64,000 bases of DNA from Stratiolaelaps scimitus (Eukaryota > Arthropoda > Arachnida > Mesostigmata > Laelapidae). Location: positions 8,742,001 through 8,806,000 of the forward strand of contig JABWDB010000008.1 of assembly GCA_019614645.1 (NCBI GenBank), read 5' to 3'. This document shows positions 50,640 to 61,950 of the stretch, in pieces (positions within the stretch are counted from its first letter, which is position 1; every line of letters starts with the position of its first letter). The notes beneath the pieces were generated by a model. It had not been told where the DNA came from, made no database searches, and saw only the letters and a list, made by a program, of their open reading frames with translations. The translations under genes and the position numbers were made by a program.

Positions 50640-53600
50640 TATCGTGGGCAGGGGATTAACTTGCGCTCGTTTGTTAAGGAAACTCCCCCATTCAAGAACC
50701 GTGACAGCTACCGCAGCATTGGCCCGCTGAATGTCAATGACAGCCGCTCCAATCCATCAAAGTTATCACACGTAACTCGAAGACACGACGGTGTGGGCGG
50801 TATCTGTGTCATTGTCTGATAGAAGCGAATTGCTGTAAAAGTGATTGGCATAGCGCGAATGTATCTTCATATTCATCCTGATATTTCATCATGTCTCGTT
50901 TTGCCGTGAAAACGGAGAGCCTCGTCAAGACAGACAACGAATATTTGAGTCCTGTGGCAAGCACTAAGACGCGGCTTGCGAGCGGCCTTGGTGCCATTTT
51001 TCCCCAGCTCGTTGGCCGTTCGACTTGACACGACACATTGTCACCCGTTATTTGCTGTTATAATGTGTCGCATATATTTATCACGAGTTGTGTAACGTGA
51101 TAGCAGCATCGCGATCAATAATACTACAATGTTCGAGTATGCTTAACTAAGTTGTTCAAGTTGTTATGTCATGATTTCTGTTGGCCAGAGTTGCAAAGTG
51201 TGCTCGTTTCGTACGTAGCGTTCTGTTGCGAAAGGACGGTAATGGATGCCTAACATGCCCCCATAGTTTTGCTGGCCGGCGATAGTGTCGAGGACATACA
51301 AACACACACAGTTGGCTACCTGGCGATCAATCTGGCGATTTCCGACAAGTCAAATCTGTTCGTCATACAACCGTAATGGACTATGTGCGTCATGTAGAGC
51401 GATAATTATCTAGAATGATGCTTTGAGAGCTATGTGTGGTAGAAGCCGCAGAGTTCCGCTTGATGATCTATTTACCTCGAGCGATTTGCTCTCGGTCGAT
51501 AGGCTTTACCTTATGAGGGTTGCCCTACATTTAAGGTTGCATTTAAGGTAACGAAAGGTGGGATTCCGCCTGAAGTCTCATCCCCGTTATCAGCCGCTCT
51601 AACCGCCGTGCTACCACGATTAAGATACCTTTTGTATCAAATGAGGCCCATAGACACAATCTGTCGCCTACAGCCTTCCCTCTACTTGGGGTGTCCTTCC
51701 TCAGCAAAATTCGCTCGCTCACCTCTGTGAATAAGCTAGCATATAACTAAGTTGACTTAACTCAAATTTGTAGAAATGTGCATAATTATTTGAAATGTGT
51801 AAATAATGTTGTGGAATAATTATAATCAAACGGTACTATTGTCAATATATTGTGAACGGTGACATTTATTTTTACCTGTTATTCTTTACGGGGACTTAAG
51901 CGACGTAATGATTGTAGTCTCGTCAATAAACTACACTTTATACTGTATTGTATACGTGTGGTTCACACGTTATCAGCATGAGTGTTATTGTTGCGGCATT
52001 TCGAATGTATTGTCTAAGTCTGGCCATACATTTGAGCCAGCTCCAGAGGTCTATTGCTTTCAGATCCAGTGGGCCAGATCTGCCTAGATTAGGTACAGGC
52101 CGCGGTTTGGCCAGTGGTTAATGTGTTCTTTTTTTGACACTTCAATCTCTGTCAAATGTGGGCCTATCCAGTGGGCGGGGTTGACGTGGATGACAAAAAA
52201 CATCTCTGCCTGCTAAAAGCACCATCCTCTGTCGAGAGTCTATTCTTTCCCCAGTTTCGGCTCTACGCTTGGCATCGCTTCGATACACAGGGAACGTGTG
52301 TAGGTGGTTCGTCTACCGGCTCAATCTTATACTGCACTGCTTGATTAATTCCGACTCTTTGAATAACGTCGGCGGAACTCTCTTAGGCTCGCCTCGTCCC
52401 TGTGATGGAAGCCAAATCAAATCAAACGATCTAGACTCGATGAGTCTACCAGTTCGAGACGACACATCCACTCATCGCGGGGTGGTGATTAGTTGCTTGG
52501 GTCTGGCCGGTGCATCTGGTCTGGCCGGCATCGAGCTAGCCACAAGCATGATCGATATTATTAATATAGCAAACAGCTCGAGTGCAGATTCGCCACAGGT
52601 CAGGTCAGACAACGGCAGAGACAGTGAGGGAGTCACAGAGAGCTTCGGATTGATGTTCCGCTGCCGTTGTTGCTGCTGCTGCTGCTGCCGCCGTTCTGGT
52701 TCAAACGTAACTGCTGAATTGGTTAATGGACCAAACCGTTTCATTAGTGCACGTAAGAGTCATCGTTGGTAAAGGTCAGCCGACATTTGGCTCCAATTTG
52801 GCCCGAGGATTTCGGGGAAGATCGCCGAGTCAAGGCGGGTTCCACAAACGGCCAAACGGTCCCCCAAACGCTCTGCGCGCACTATTGCACAGACAACGAC
52901 ATTGTGGATGTAAATCAGTGAGCGCGGGCTCATGGAATAGAGCACGAATAGGACAAAGTTCATTCGTTCATAGGTAGTACCAATATAGACAGACTAATCA
53001 GCGGAGAGATACCCACAGATAGTGTAATCATGGATGGCTCGCGGTCGAGTCGGTGTAGATGCGTCGCAACAGTGATTCGAGTCGAGTTAACGGTTGAGCT
53101 GCTTTAGAGAGTCGGATAATTAATCGCGTGAATATATTGTTTGTTTTTTAAAGGGACACACTTCGTTTTTTTTTTTTGGCTATTTTCGCTGAACGTGTGC
53201 CGAACCCCTGAATCCGGATGAGTAAACAGCTTAGTCAACTGCTAACTAAATAAATGAACGGACTGTCCACGCGGTTGTCACTACGACGCAAGCGTGTGTA
53301 CTATTCTTGTAACAGGTAAATGTTGCGTGGTCACGCAAAGTCAATATGTACAGAACGGACCTGCTCTCTTAATATATATACATATATATACTAATTCGCA
53401 AAAATCACTAGCATGCATTGTGCAAGCCGTGACTTGTGTGTATGTACACATATGCTATCGTGACGTTATATAGAATGGCTGTCGATCGCGCAGATACGGG
53501 TTGTGTACCGTTATATCATGGTGTTATCGTCCGTGTGTTCGTTTCCATTAACGGCTCTGCGTTACAACTTTGGCAGCTCTTTGATCTTCGTAATGCAAAT

Positions 53601-56600
53601 CACTGCATGAATTATTTGTGATCGTTGTGTCGATGGGTTCTGCCAGCCAAGGATCGTTGGCAATGGATCACTTAACAATCGCAGCGTGAGCGATCTAGCT
53701 CACTTTCGCGTCGATGAAGACCATTCGTATTCTAATATGTGGCTATGCATTTCACTGTGACAATGTGCTGAGTTTGACTTGGTCCGACGACCAATTCGTT
53801 TAGGTCAAGAGTGTTCTGCGATTTTTCATTTAATTATTGGCAAATATATCGAAGAATGAGCTAAGTCATATAAACAAATGCTGGCTGAATGTTAATAGTA
53901 CATTTCGTTAACAAAAAAAAAACAACACCAAAATGTCCTTCAACTAGTAGGAATACGCTTAGCTTAAAGAGGCAAACGTACAAATCGTTTAGTTAAGAGA
54001 AACCCGACTGTTTCGAAAAATTCTGAATCGACATAGCTTTGAGCAAAGCTATTATGTATTTGGTATCGACAAACTTCACTGAACGACGATGAGAAACACT
54101 CCCTCATAAGGCATAAATGAGATGGCCCCTATCTGTCGTCCAGAATCTGTTCGCAGATTGTTAGCTCTAGATCGGTGTCGGGAACGCTAAACGAGTCGCA
54201 GCACAGCATGGTTCATACAGGGCGAAATCCGAAGCCAAGCGCTCCTTATATTCGCGAAGGTTTTTTGTCTACATCTCAATGAATGACATCGGCCATGCGT
54301 TTCACCACTATTTCATACTGCTCGATGAGCTATCCCCCGCCCCTACAAAAACCGAACGTATTCTCCATCGCGTGGTTTGTGGATGGCCCAAGACATTCAA
54401 AGGTGCTGTTAGTGATGCGAATTTTCGCCTGTATGTCCAATCACGTCCACCGTCGTAGGCGGGCACAAAATGTTGGCGACATTTCACAAAAATAACTAGT
54501 GCAATCAAAGAGGCACTCTGTATATAGAATACGTCCTTGTGTGTGTGTGTGTGTCAACTGCGGACGTTTCGCATTCGTTGACACGCCAAAAAAAACAGAG
54601 GTCGCTCCAAGAGTAGAGGTCTTCACACTGAAGAAATCCAAAGCCAGTGACTATTGAAATCGATTCGGCGGCGGCGGCGGCTTTCAGGTTTCGCCCGCTG
54701 GAGACCTCTGTAGAAAGCAGGTCACAATATGCAGCTAACAGAATTACAAATATGTTACGCGATGATATGATCGTGTTATCACGTTCAAATGTTCCCGCTT
54801 GAGTGACGATAAACGCTAGCTAGCCATGAGTGATTAAGTGCCGTCTATCGGAGCTGACGAGACTATATTTCATCGTAGAGCAAACAATTGGAAAGTAACA
54901 AGTTCGTTTTTGTACGAACAGATTCGCTGATTTGTTCTGTTTTTTTTTGTTGTTTGTCTGTTGTTAAGGATCTCACTATTGAAAATATAACTGCTGTATA
55001 AATAAGTTGTCTATCATATTACTGCGATGCGACAAATTTGTTGGGTATATTTTAGGAGACAATCATTTCTACCACAGTTCTGAGCACATATCTAACTATT
55101 GTGATTATTATTCGTATTATTGTTGTACATTGCCTATACGTGTATCTTTCAGGATATCGACGACGCTGCTCTCAACCCGGTCATCGCGAACAGTTCGTCT
55201 ATACACAGGTATAACATATGCAAGCAACAAGATAACAGTGATTACTTTACTCGTCCTTTTACCCTCCCTATTTCAATTTCGCCCCGGTGAAATGATCTCT
55301 CCATGATGACTTCTGACCCCCCGCTGTATCAGACGCATTCACCTGAAACGATCGTTGCGATTTGGCGGGCGAAACAGCATTCTCTGGCGTCGCGAATGCG
55401 AGCAGAACTTCCAAAGTCACCATTTCAGAGCACTAGCTGCGCGCTTTCTCGCGATCTGTTCGGCGTCGGTGTTCAGCGTCGACACGCTTTCATCTTCACT
55501 AAACGGGCTACAAGGGGCGATTCCCACGCCATGATTCTGCAAACACTTTCTTGTATTTCCTTATTGAACTTTTGGTGAGAAGCTCAACTTCCCAACGGAA
55601 CGGTCACCGGTTTACCCGCTCCGACCAATTTTAGCACGACCTTGTCGCAAAGGTGAAAGTGCCATTAACGTACGCGACACCAGCACAGACCACCTCTTCA
55701 ACCCCCGTAGAGCAAGCAAGAAGAGTCGACGATAGCTCGACGGAAAGCAATGACAGTAATGCAATTGGCAACGAATCACGCGTAGCCAAACGCTATGTGA
55801 CACACTTCGAAAATAGCTCGAACGTGAGAGAAGAGTCAGATTTAGAATGAAAAATAATTAACAAACTAACGAAAAGAAAGAGTCGAAGAACGCCTCCATA
55901 TGATGCCGATCGAACAGCGCGCTAGCCTAGCTCACTAACGACAACTTTCAGATTGGCGAAAGCTATATAGACAAGCAACTTTATACGAGCAAGCAATTCG
56001 GTGTGCAACTCATTGCTGCTGCTGTTGCCGGACTAATGAATTACAATTCAACAATTTATCGACAATGGATCTCTAGGGTATCGACCGATGAATTCGTCGA
56101 CGGAGCTGTTTTGTATTGGAAATAAAATGCGGTGGGCAGTCGCACGAGATTTTTGCGCGGCACAAAAAAAAACGAATTGCACAAAAATCCCAGCTGCCGA
56201 TTGATGCTTGAGTGCTTTCTGCGCACACGATAATTTGTCCTGATTTTCGCTCTAATACCGTATTCGTACTGTGCTATTTCCGCCTCAGCGACGATGTTCG
56301 ATTGATTGATTGACCGATCGCTGCGATCGTAATCAAAGACGTTTGGTTATTGTGGCCGGCGCCGTTTGTATCTGCTTTTTTCTTTCTCTAGCGGTCGTCT
56401 CGCTGTTGCGGTTGCCTTGCCCTTGCAGCGCGGTCGGCTGTACAATGCAAATTTACAATGCAAACACTTTGGGCGTCATTGAACGATTGCGACGATTACC
56501 TTCCAATGATTTGTTTCTGTCGGACATACGTCCAAGCATGTATAACGAGCCATAATAGCAAACGTGCGTTCAACTTACGCCTGGATGGATACTCGAAGAA

Positions 56601-56955
56601 TATGCCGAAGAACATTTTACTGAGTCGTCTGTCCATATTGGCCGTCCTTCGCTCGCATCTCTCCTCTGACGATTAGCTGCCACGACCATATAATAATTAA
56701 TTGGAATTCGAAGCATAACTTCAAAAATTGTTCTTTCTTCCTGATGGAACTGCTGTATTCTCTTTTGTGATGCTTGAGTTCTCAATACTAGCGTGTACAC
56801 TGAATGCTGTCACTATGCTCTGTTTCAGACAAGGCTGTTTGAGTTCCGTTGATGAATACCTCACCTGGGATAATTGGGAGATCGTCGGAGTCCTTTGCGG
56901 GACAGCTCTGTTTATCGCTGGGAGCATGTTCCTCTCGTGTAAATATGTACGCTGA
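46317..56955 (+). CDS. Tetraspanin, four coding exons (46317-46994, 49260-49379, 55153-55208, 56829-56955)
   Basis: Four-pass membrane protein expected to organise partner receptors in membrane microdomains. The spliced frame is 981 nt, encoding 326 residues. Exon 1 encodes a long cytoplasmic amino end with nine His between residues 48 and 72, then membrane segments at about 94-119, 141-161 and 167-189. Exon 2 carries the family CCG signature (Cys231, Cys232) and PKTC (Cys260). The 56-nt exon 3 carries an N-glycosylation sequon (Asn279). Exon 4 has the last loop cysteine in QGC (288) and segment 4 (about 302-321), ending with a short CKYVR tail. Four loop cysteines suggest two disulfides. Intron phases are 0, 0 and 2; acceptors are TTCTTGCAG, ATCTTTCAG and CTGTTTCAG; donors are GTGCGT, GTTGGT and GTATAA. 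Every junction keeps frame, which is strong support for the tiny exon 3. ATG 46317 has A at -3, but the frame stays open upstream to 46188, so the protein may start earlier. Cys145, Cys158 and Cys322 sit where palmitoylated cysteines usually lie. Subfamily not assigned. Confidence 0.93.
46995..49259 (+). other. Tetraspanin intron 1
   Basis: 2265 bases with GTGCGT donor and TTCTTGCAG acceptor. I see no exon or gene inside; there is a short CTG run at 48363. Confidence 0.8.
50585..50642. repeat. Poly(A) run followed by (AT)10
   Basis: A-rich stretch with about 20 consecutive A, then AT dinucleotides. A poly(A) run in sense orientation inside intron 2 could be the tail of a retroposed sequence, but no parent sequence was recognised just upstream. 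Confidence 0.9.
50809..50997 (-). CDS. Small ORF nested in tetraspanin intron 2, antisense, 62 codons
   Basis: An intronless frame from ATG 50997 (context AAAATGG, A at -3 and G at +4) to TGA 50811-50809. The first 35 residues are basic and hydrophobic with no acidic residue (MAPRPLASRVLVLATGLKYS onward), like a mitochondrial presequence or a single membrane anchor. The second half is acidic and Gln-rich (KYQDEYEDTFALCQ). No family was recognised and no poly(A) signal lies close by. The length is within what chance could produce, so I hold it as a candidate only. Confidence 0.25.
   Translation of the reverse strand: MAPRPLASRVLVLATGLKYSLSVLTRLSVFTAKRDMMKYQDEYEDTFALCQSLLQQFASIRQ
51555..51618 (-). 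mobile_element. tRNA-like SINE head, degenerate
   Basis: On the minus strand TAGCACGGCGGTTAGAGCGG is a near-ideal tRNA D-arm/A box. About 40 bases later GGCGGAATCCCACC looks like a mutated B box. The anticodon arm is not convincing, so a SINE relic fits better than a tRNA gene. Confidence 0.5.
51840..51955 (+). mobile_element. Old 3'-end fragment of the same LINE family
   Basis: The stretch from GTCAATAT through TTACCTGTTATTCTTTACG, ACTTAAGC and CGTCAATAAAC to a short TGTATTGTAT tail matches, in the same order, the 3' UTR of the large LINE at about 61684-61800. By eye identity is about 75-80% with a few short gaps. Only the last ~115 bases are recognisable, which fits a strongly 5'-truncated or decayed copy. 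It lies in tetraspanin intron 2 in the sense direction. Confidence 0.75.
55209..56828 (+). other. Tetraspanin intron 3
   Basis: 1620 bases. It contains a 91-codon ATG frame (55303-55578) and a Ser/Glu-rich frame (55653-55850) preceded by a CAG. Either could be an alternative exon, but neither extends the tetraspanin in a sensible way. Confidence 0.7.
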
Positions 56956-57017
56956 TAGGAGGCTACGATAACCGGCTGCTTTCTCTATCATTGCTGGAAA
57001 TAATAAGAAAGCTGAAC

Positions 57018-57023
57018 AATAAA
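57018..57023 (+). terminator. AATAAA polyadenylation signal of the tetraspanin
   Basis: A canonical AATAAA lies 63 bases after the tetraspanin stop codon (56953-56955), on the same strand. The spacing suits a short 3' UTR. The cleavage site itself was not identified. Confidence 0.6.
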
Positions 57024-57945
57024 ACTAACGTTCACGGTTGTTCTACAATCTCGCGTGCTCCTCTGCTAATTAGTCATGAATGAGAAATGTGATCATCACG
57101 TTCGATAGGTTGAATTCGTGAATTTGCGGTACCTACGGGCAAAATATGAACGAACTACCAAAGTAATTACGGTCTGCTGATTGTCGTGAAATTATCACTG
57201 CATGTTTTACATGTCCTCGCCCGCTCTCCTCGTCACGTGCTCCTTTGTTTTGCGCCTTTAGTAAATTTGAGATTTTAATTAACTAATGGTAGCAAGAACA
57301 CTTCGACGATGTGAGAAGTGCCGGGTGACGGACGGGGATAAACGGGGAGAAATATCGGCGAGCTGAGGACCTTACCCGTACGAGCTCTTATCCTGGAAAA
57401 AAAATACTCTACCTAATGAACCAGTGGTGGACCTCTTTAAGTTGCTTTGTTTATTGTAATAAAAATATGATACAAACATAATGATGTATCGAAGCTCTCT
57501 AATTTCCAACCTATCACCCGGTACAAGTACTCCCACACCCGCCCATGTAGACCTCGCCCGATCTAAGTTCTCAACCCCTGCGGAAACTTCAGTCAGAATC
57601 GACAGAAATACTTCTGCCCATCAAACATTTATCTCGGTTTACTCGCAGTAGGGATGGACGGGTGGGTCTCGGTTTCGATAAGAATCATAATAATAATAAT
57701 TATCATCAGTTCGGTGCGGCCAAATATCACACATAGCTACACATGGTTGGTTGAGTTCAAACAGCAGAAAGCTACCCGTATATGCCTCGTACGATCAACG
57801 ATATATTTACCACAAGCGAGGTTCAGTGTCAACACTTGATAACAAACCTAGGGCCACTGACGACAAAGAAACGTACAAACACACGACCGATTGCTTTTTC
57901 TCGCAGTGAAATTAATTAATTGAGTCCACCATTCATCTGTCATGA

Positions 57946-58587
57946 GGTATTCATTCATTGCGTTGTGTCTCCCGGTATCGTATATTGTTGCATAGCTATT
58001 GTGCAAGTTGCAAGATGCAAAGTTGCAAAAATGCGCCTAAATGCGTTAACTGCAGGGGGCCACATATATCCTCCTCCTCCTCGTGCCCAATACGAGCGTG
58101 TGAAATCGAAAGAAGGAAAGTTCTGATGGAAAATCGGTTGGTGCAGCAGTTGAAGGTAAAACATCCGGATGCCAGCAATGTCTGTGTTGTTAGTTCTGAG
58201 CGCCTGACAAACTCCTCAGAACCCGTTCCAGCCGCCGTCGATACAGCCGATACATCCAAAAAGTCATTTGCGGCAGTCGTACGATCCATTGTTGTGAAAA
58301 CTGCTCAAGGTGCTGATGTCGAAGTGAATCTGCCCGGTGCTACAGCGGTGCCACAAGCACTAAACAAGAAAATACCTAGAAAGAAACCACTCACCAAACG
58401 CCGCATCAATAGGACCACAAAGAATAAATCTGAAATTGCCACCATGATTAGACCATTGCTTAGACTTTTGAATGCTATCTCCCCGAGAGCCGCCCGATGT
58501 CTAAGAGGACTTACGAATACGTTGGGACCTCTAATGTCGGTCTTAGTCTCAATGAGTCCTGGGTTGAAACTAAAAATCCCTAAATAA
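57946..58587 (+). pseudogene. LINE ORF1 remnant (zinc-knuckle nucleic-acid-binding protein)
   Basis: Carboxyl part of the retrotransposon's RNA-binding protein. The frame opens after a TGA at 57943 and has no clear ATG at its head. Near the start, Cys-rich spacing leads into KCVNCRGPH followed by Cys-Pro, i.e. a C-x2-C-x3-H-x6-C knuckle typical of Jockey/CR1 Gag-like proteins. This is followed by the charged segment EIERRKVL, and the protein ends in a basic region (many Lys/Arg in the last 80 residues). The stop TAA (58585-58587) lies two bases before the ATG of the endonuclease frame. Such close stop-start spacing is common between LINE ORFs, where it allows re-initiation. The missing amino half shows that insertion was 5' truncated. 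Confidence 0.8.
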
Positions 58588-58589
58588 CT

Positions 58590-59603
58590 ATGGATAATTT
58601 TAATGACATTCGTCTGACTCAGAGTTGTAGTATTAAGAAGTGCCAGTTGTGGTGTGGGGTGCCAGAGTTTAAAACTCCAGCTTTTAATGGCAAAAAAACG
58701 CATGTCTTCAGTAACTTCGCGGCTCTTCACTTCAATGCTGGGACAGGGGGACTAAAAAAGCCGGGGCAACTTGAGACGTTAGCAGACCTCCTTGAGGGAG
58801 AGGGCACTGGTTTGGACGCAGTTGTGGTGAGTGAGACATGGTTAAAGATGGCTGACTATGGTGGCTATGGAATCCCCGGTTTTACCTTCATTGGATCGGG
58901 TCGTGAGATAAACAAACAGGGTGGTGGTGTAGGAATTTATGTACGCTCAGATTGCAGTATCTTAACCTCGAAGGCCAAAAGTAGCGGTGATGGTAATGTC
59001 CAGGTAGTCCAGGTTCACATCAGGAAACAGGGGTTTGAGGGCTTCATCATTGGGTTTTACTCCAGTCACTACTCCCACAGAGATACCTTACTTGACCTAC
59101 TGGAAGACATCCTTCCTGAAGACCGAATTTTGCCGTGCATTATCATGGGGGATTCTAATGTCAACTTGCTGGCTGACTCCTGCAGTGAGCAATACTCAAT
59201 GTTCTTTGCATCCAGAAATATTTCTCATATCATTGACAAAGTGACTCGTCCAGCATCTGGAACGTGCATTGACCATATTGCGATTGGTCACTGCGAGGAG
59301 TTTATGGTAATCTCTCCAGTTGTCTGGTGCACTCCTATGTTTTCGGATCACTATCCGGTTGCAGTGTTTATAACTGGTAGACTCTCCTCTGGTCCGAGAG
59401 AACTCGTCACCCCGGTAATGGTCAGGAAGCATGACAAGGATGCTATTGCGGAATTTATAGATCAAGTAGGCCGCCTGTCCTGGCTTAGGGTCATTGATGC
59501 AGAGGATGTAGATACTGGCTTCGATGCGTTCAGTGCTATACTGTGCCGGGCTTATGAGGAGTGCTTTTCAACTGTTGAGCTTACCTCTCCGCATGGGGCA
59601 TGA
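58590..59603 (+). pseudogene. LINE ORF2, amino part: APE-type endonuclease
   Basis: The retrotransposon endonuclease that nicks target DNA to prime reverse transcription. The 337-residue frame has the apurinic endonuclease motifs in order: SETW with Glu82, GDSN with Asp178 and Asn180, Asp218-His219 in CIDHIAIG, and SDHYPV with Asp243-His244. QGGGVGIYVRS (about 100-110) is also characteristic. All catalytic positions look intact. The frame ends at TGA 59601-59603 just where linker sequence leading to the polymerase begins. The polymerase continues in the next frame, so a single-base insertion or a small deletion near 59585-59610 has split ORF2. Confidence 0.9.
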
Positions 59604-61587
59604 CAGGTTCAGGTTCTCGGCCCGTCTCCGTCGTCTACGTCAGAATGTCAACAAACTATACCGTTGGCACTTAAAAGTGGTCTCCCCCGAGTCTAAGGCG
59701 GCGTATTGCATCAGTCGTCAGAGATACATGCGCGAGGTAAAGCGGGCTCGAGCGTCTTTCTACAAGTCTCGGTTTAGATCTTTGCAGGCCAAAAGTCGTC
59801 AATTGTGGAAGTTCATCAACGTCTCGTGTGGAAGAGCTGCAAGTAGAGCTGAGCTTCCAGCTACCTTGGAGGGCCGCTCTGGTCCGGTTTCTGCTCCTCA
59901 CGATGTTGCTGATGAACTGAACCTCCATTTTGCGACGGTTGGATCTAAGACGATATCCTCGCTGCATCTTGATGCCGATATTCGGCCTGAACTGGAATCG
60001 CTTTGGCATGCTGAAACACAAACGTTCGAACTGGCGGACGTTGCTGTGTCTGAAGTTGAACGGGCCCTGGGTTCAACTAAGGCTTCATGGAGTGTCGGTG
60101 TCACGGGGATTCCAACCAAATTGCTTGCGATAGCGTCGACCGTGGTCGCTCCTCCTTTAACGCACATCATCAATCTCTCGATAAGGTCAGGCTCCTTCCC
60201 AAGTAGACTAAAAGAAGCTAGAATTATCCCGTTGTTTAAAAATAAGGGTGACCGTAAGTTGCCAACTAATTATCGACCAATATCCTTGGTAGATTTCCTA
60301 TCGAAAGTAATGGAGAAGATTATTCTGGTTAGATTAGACCGATATCTCAACTCGAAAAACTTTTTCTCGCCCTGTCAGTATGGTTTTCGCAATGGTAGGT
60401 CTACCGAATTGGCGCTAGCACACCTATTGCAGGAGATAACCGATTCTATTGAGAACAATCAACTATGTTTGGGAGTCTTTCTTGATGTGTCAGCCGCTTT
60501 CAACTGCTTACACCACTCGTTCTTTCTACAAATACTTGACCATCTTGGCTGCAGCAGCTTGGTTGTTTCTTGGTTTCGTTCATACCTGACTGGGAGACAA
60601 CAGGCGGTGAAGGTCGAAAACGTGGAATCAACCTGGAGGACAGTCGACATCGGCGCGCCGCAAGGCTCTATTCTAGGGCCCTATATGTTTATTATCCTAA
60701 TGAACTTCATCTTGTTAGAAATATCAGCCGGCAAATTTTGTAAAACCATTGCATACGCAGATGACACGTCGCTCCTTTTCAGAATCTCCCCTTCCTCCAT
60801 ACAAGATGATGTTCATAGAGTGATGCCCAAGGTTGAAGCTGTGATTAAAATTTTCGAGAAATTTGGTCTGGTCATAAACGCTAGCAAAACGGGTATCGTC
60901 CTCTTTCGCTCGCCACAAAGGACGACTCATATCCAATCAGTGGAATTATGCAATTCGTCGGTTCCGGTGTCTTCCTCTGTCAAATGTTTGGGTCTTGTTC
61001 TCCAAGACACACTCAGATGGCACGAACACCTACGGACTATTACTCCAAAATGTTATGCGGTGATTGCCTCACTGCGCCGCCTGAGAGAACTTGGAGTACC
61101 TACTGAGGGATTACTGCTGGTGTATAGGATGTTACTCATTCCTCTGCTTTCCTATGGAATCACAATCTGGGGTGGGAGCTTTCAGGGAACGCTGCGCAAA
61201 GGAGAAATCATTCAGAACGACGCACTTAGGGCCATCTTCGATCGGCGTCGCAGTGCTTCCGTTACAGATATTTTAGATAATGCTGAGCTTCTTCGCCTCC
61301 GTGGAATCAGCAAGGTTCAGACTGCCTTTCTTGCCTTCAAAATAGTAAGAGGAAAAATTCCTGGTGACATCTCTTTCTGCATCTCTGCTATGGAAAAGCG
61401 AACGGCCCGTCGGGCAACGGTATTCGTGAGACCATTCACCACCAAAGAGTCAAGTCGCCATGCTCTGGCTCACCGCCTACCGGAGGTATGGGGCTCTCTC
61501 CCGAGTGAGATTCGATCCCTCACCTCAGCAAAGAAGTTTGTCCACGAAGTTAAGAAAATTTTTAGGGGTAGTGATCACTGTGTTTGA
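59524..61587 (+). pseudogene. LINE ORF2, carboxyl part: reverse transcriptase
   Basis: RNA-dependent DNA polymerase of the LINE. The frame is uninterrupted from 59524 to TGA 61585-61587. LINE-like residues begin only near 59610 (RFSARLRRLRQ); the first 30 codons overlap the endonuclease frame and are probably not translated as such. Counting from 59524, NYRPISL lies at about 249-255 and motif A is FLDVSAAF with Asp321. Motif B is GAPQGSILGP (about 387-396) and motif C is YADD at 411-414 (genomic 60754). In motif A the usual AFD is AFN. The carboxyl region (IWGG, LQNDALR-like, GISKVQTAFLAFK) is that of the CR1/Jockey group. The domain itself seems complete. The frame change from the endonuclease is the main visible lesion. 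Confidence 0.9.
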
Positions 61588-61795
61588 CATGTAAAATTAC
61601 GTATAACGTTGATTTTTGTGACTATGATGGAAGAGGAATCGTGTCAATGTATTTGCCCCTATGTATGCGTTGATATAATATGTTGTCAATTGTAACTTCG
61701 TCTGTTGCAATGTGATATTTTACACCTTTTACCTATTATTTTTTACGAGAACTCAAGCAATGTATGTTGCAGTTCCGTCAATAAACAGCAGTTTG

Positions 61796-61820
61796 TATTG
61801 TATTGTATTGTATTGTATTG
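61796..61820 (+). repeat. (TATTG)5 tail of the LINE
   Basis: Five perfect TATTG units end the LINE right after its AATAAA (about 61779-61784). On the minus strand the same bases read (CAATA)n and so contain repeated AATACA, a minor polyadenylation hexamer, 131 bases beyond the dehydrogenase stop codon. Confidence 0.9.
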
Positions 61821-61950
61821 TGGCTGGCGTCCGCCGGATATCGCCAGAGTTTCCGACAGCGGTGGCCGCCACCAACGAGACAGCCCCATCGGAACTGTCT
61901 GCTCGATATCAGTGGCCTGTTTTCGTTAGGGCTGTCCACGGCGCATCGGT

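Larger units (their letters stand above)
49380..55152 (+). other. Tetraspanin intron 2
   Basis: 5773 bases, donor GTTGGT, acceptor ATCTTTCAG. It carries the LINE 3' fragment, a tRNA-like SINE head, the poly(A)/AT array and the nested antisense ORF. An antisense ATG frame with a Gln run (52744-52472) overlaps a sense frame and is probably a CAG-repeat artefact. No exon is needed between exons 2 and 3 because the phases already match. Confidence 0.75.
57946..61820 (+). mobile_element. 5'-truncated CR1/Jockey-type LINE (non-LTR retrotransposon)
   Basis: The element lies between the tetraspanin 3' end and the convergent dehydrogenase. In order it holds an ORF1 remnant with zinc knuckles, an APE-type endonuclease, a reverse transcriptase with a CR1/Jockey-like carboxyl region, a 3' UTR of about 200 bases containing AATAAA, and a (TATTG)5 tail. 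The short tandem tail and the absence of long terminal repeats are typical of CR1/L2/Jockey-group elements. The exact clade is unresolved. The 5' border is a guess: 57946 is just the point where the ORF1 frame opens, and about half or more of ORF1 seems absent. I did not find a target-site duplication. The endonuclease and polymerase frames are not continuous, so this copy is probably inactive as it stands. Confidence 0.93.

Noticed and set aside
52472..52744. Antisense 90-codon frame with a Gln run and a hydrophobic segment
   Set aside because: Overlaps a longer sense frame; the Gln run is a CAG microsatellite and no gene context supports it.
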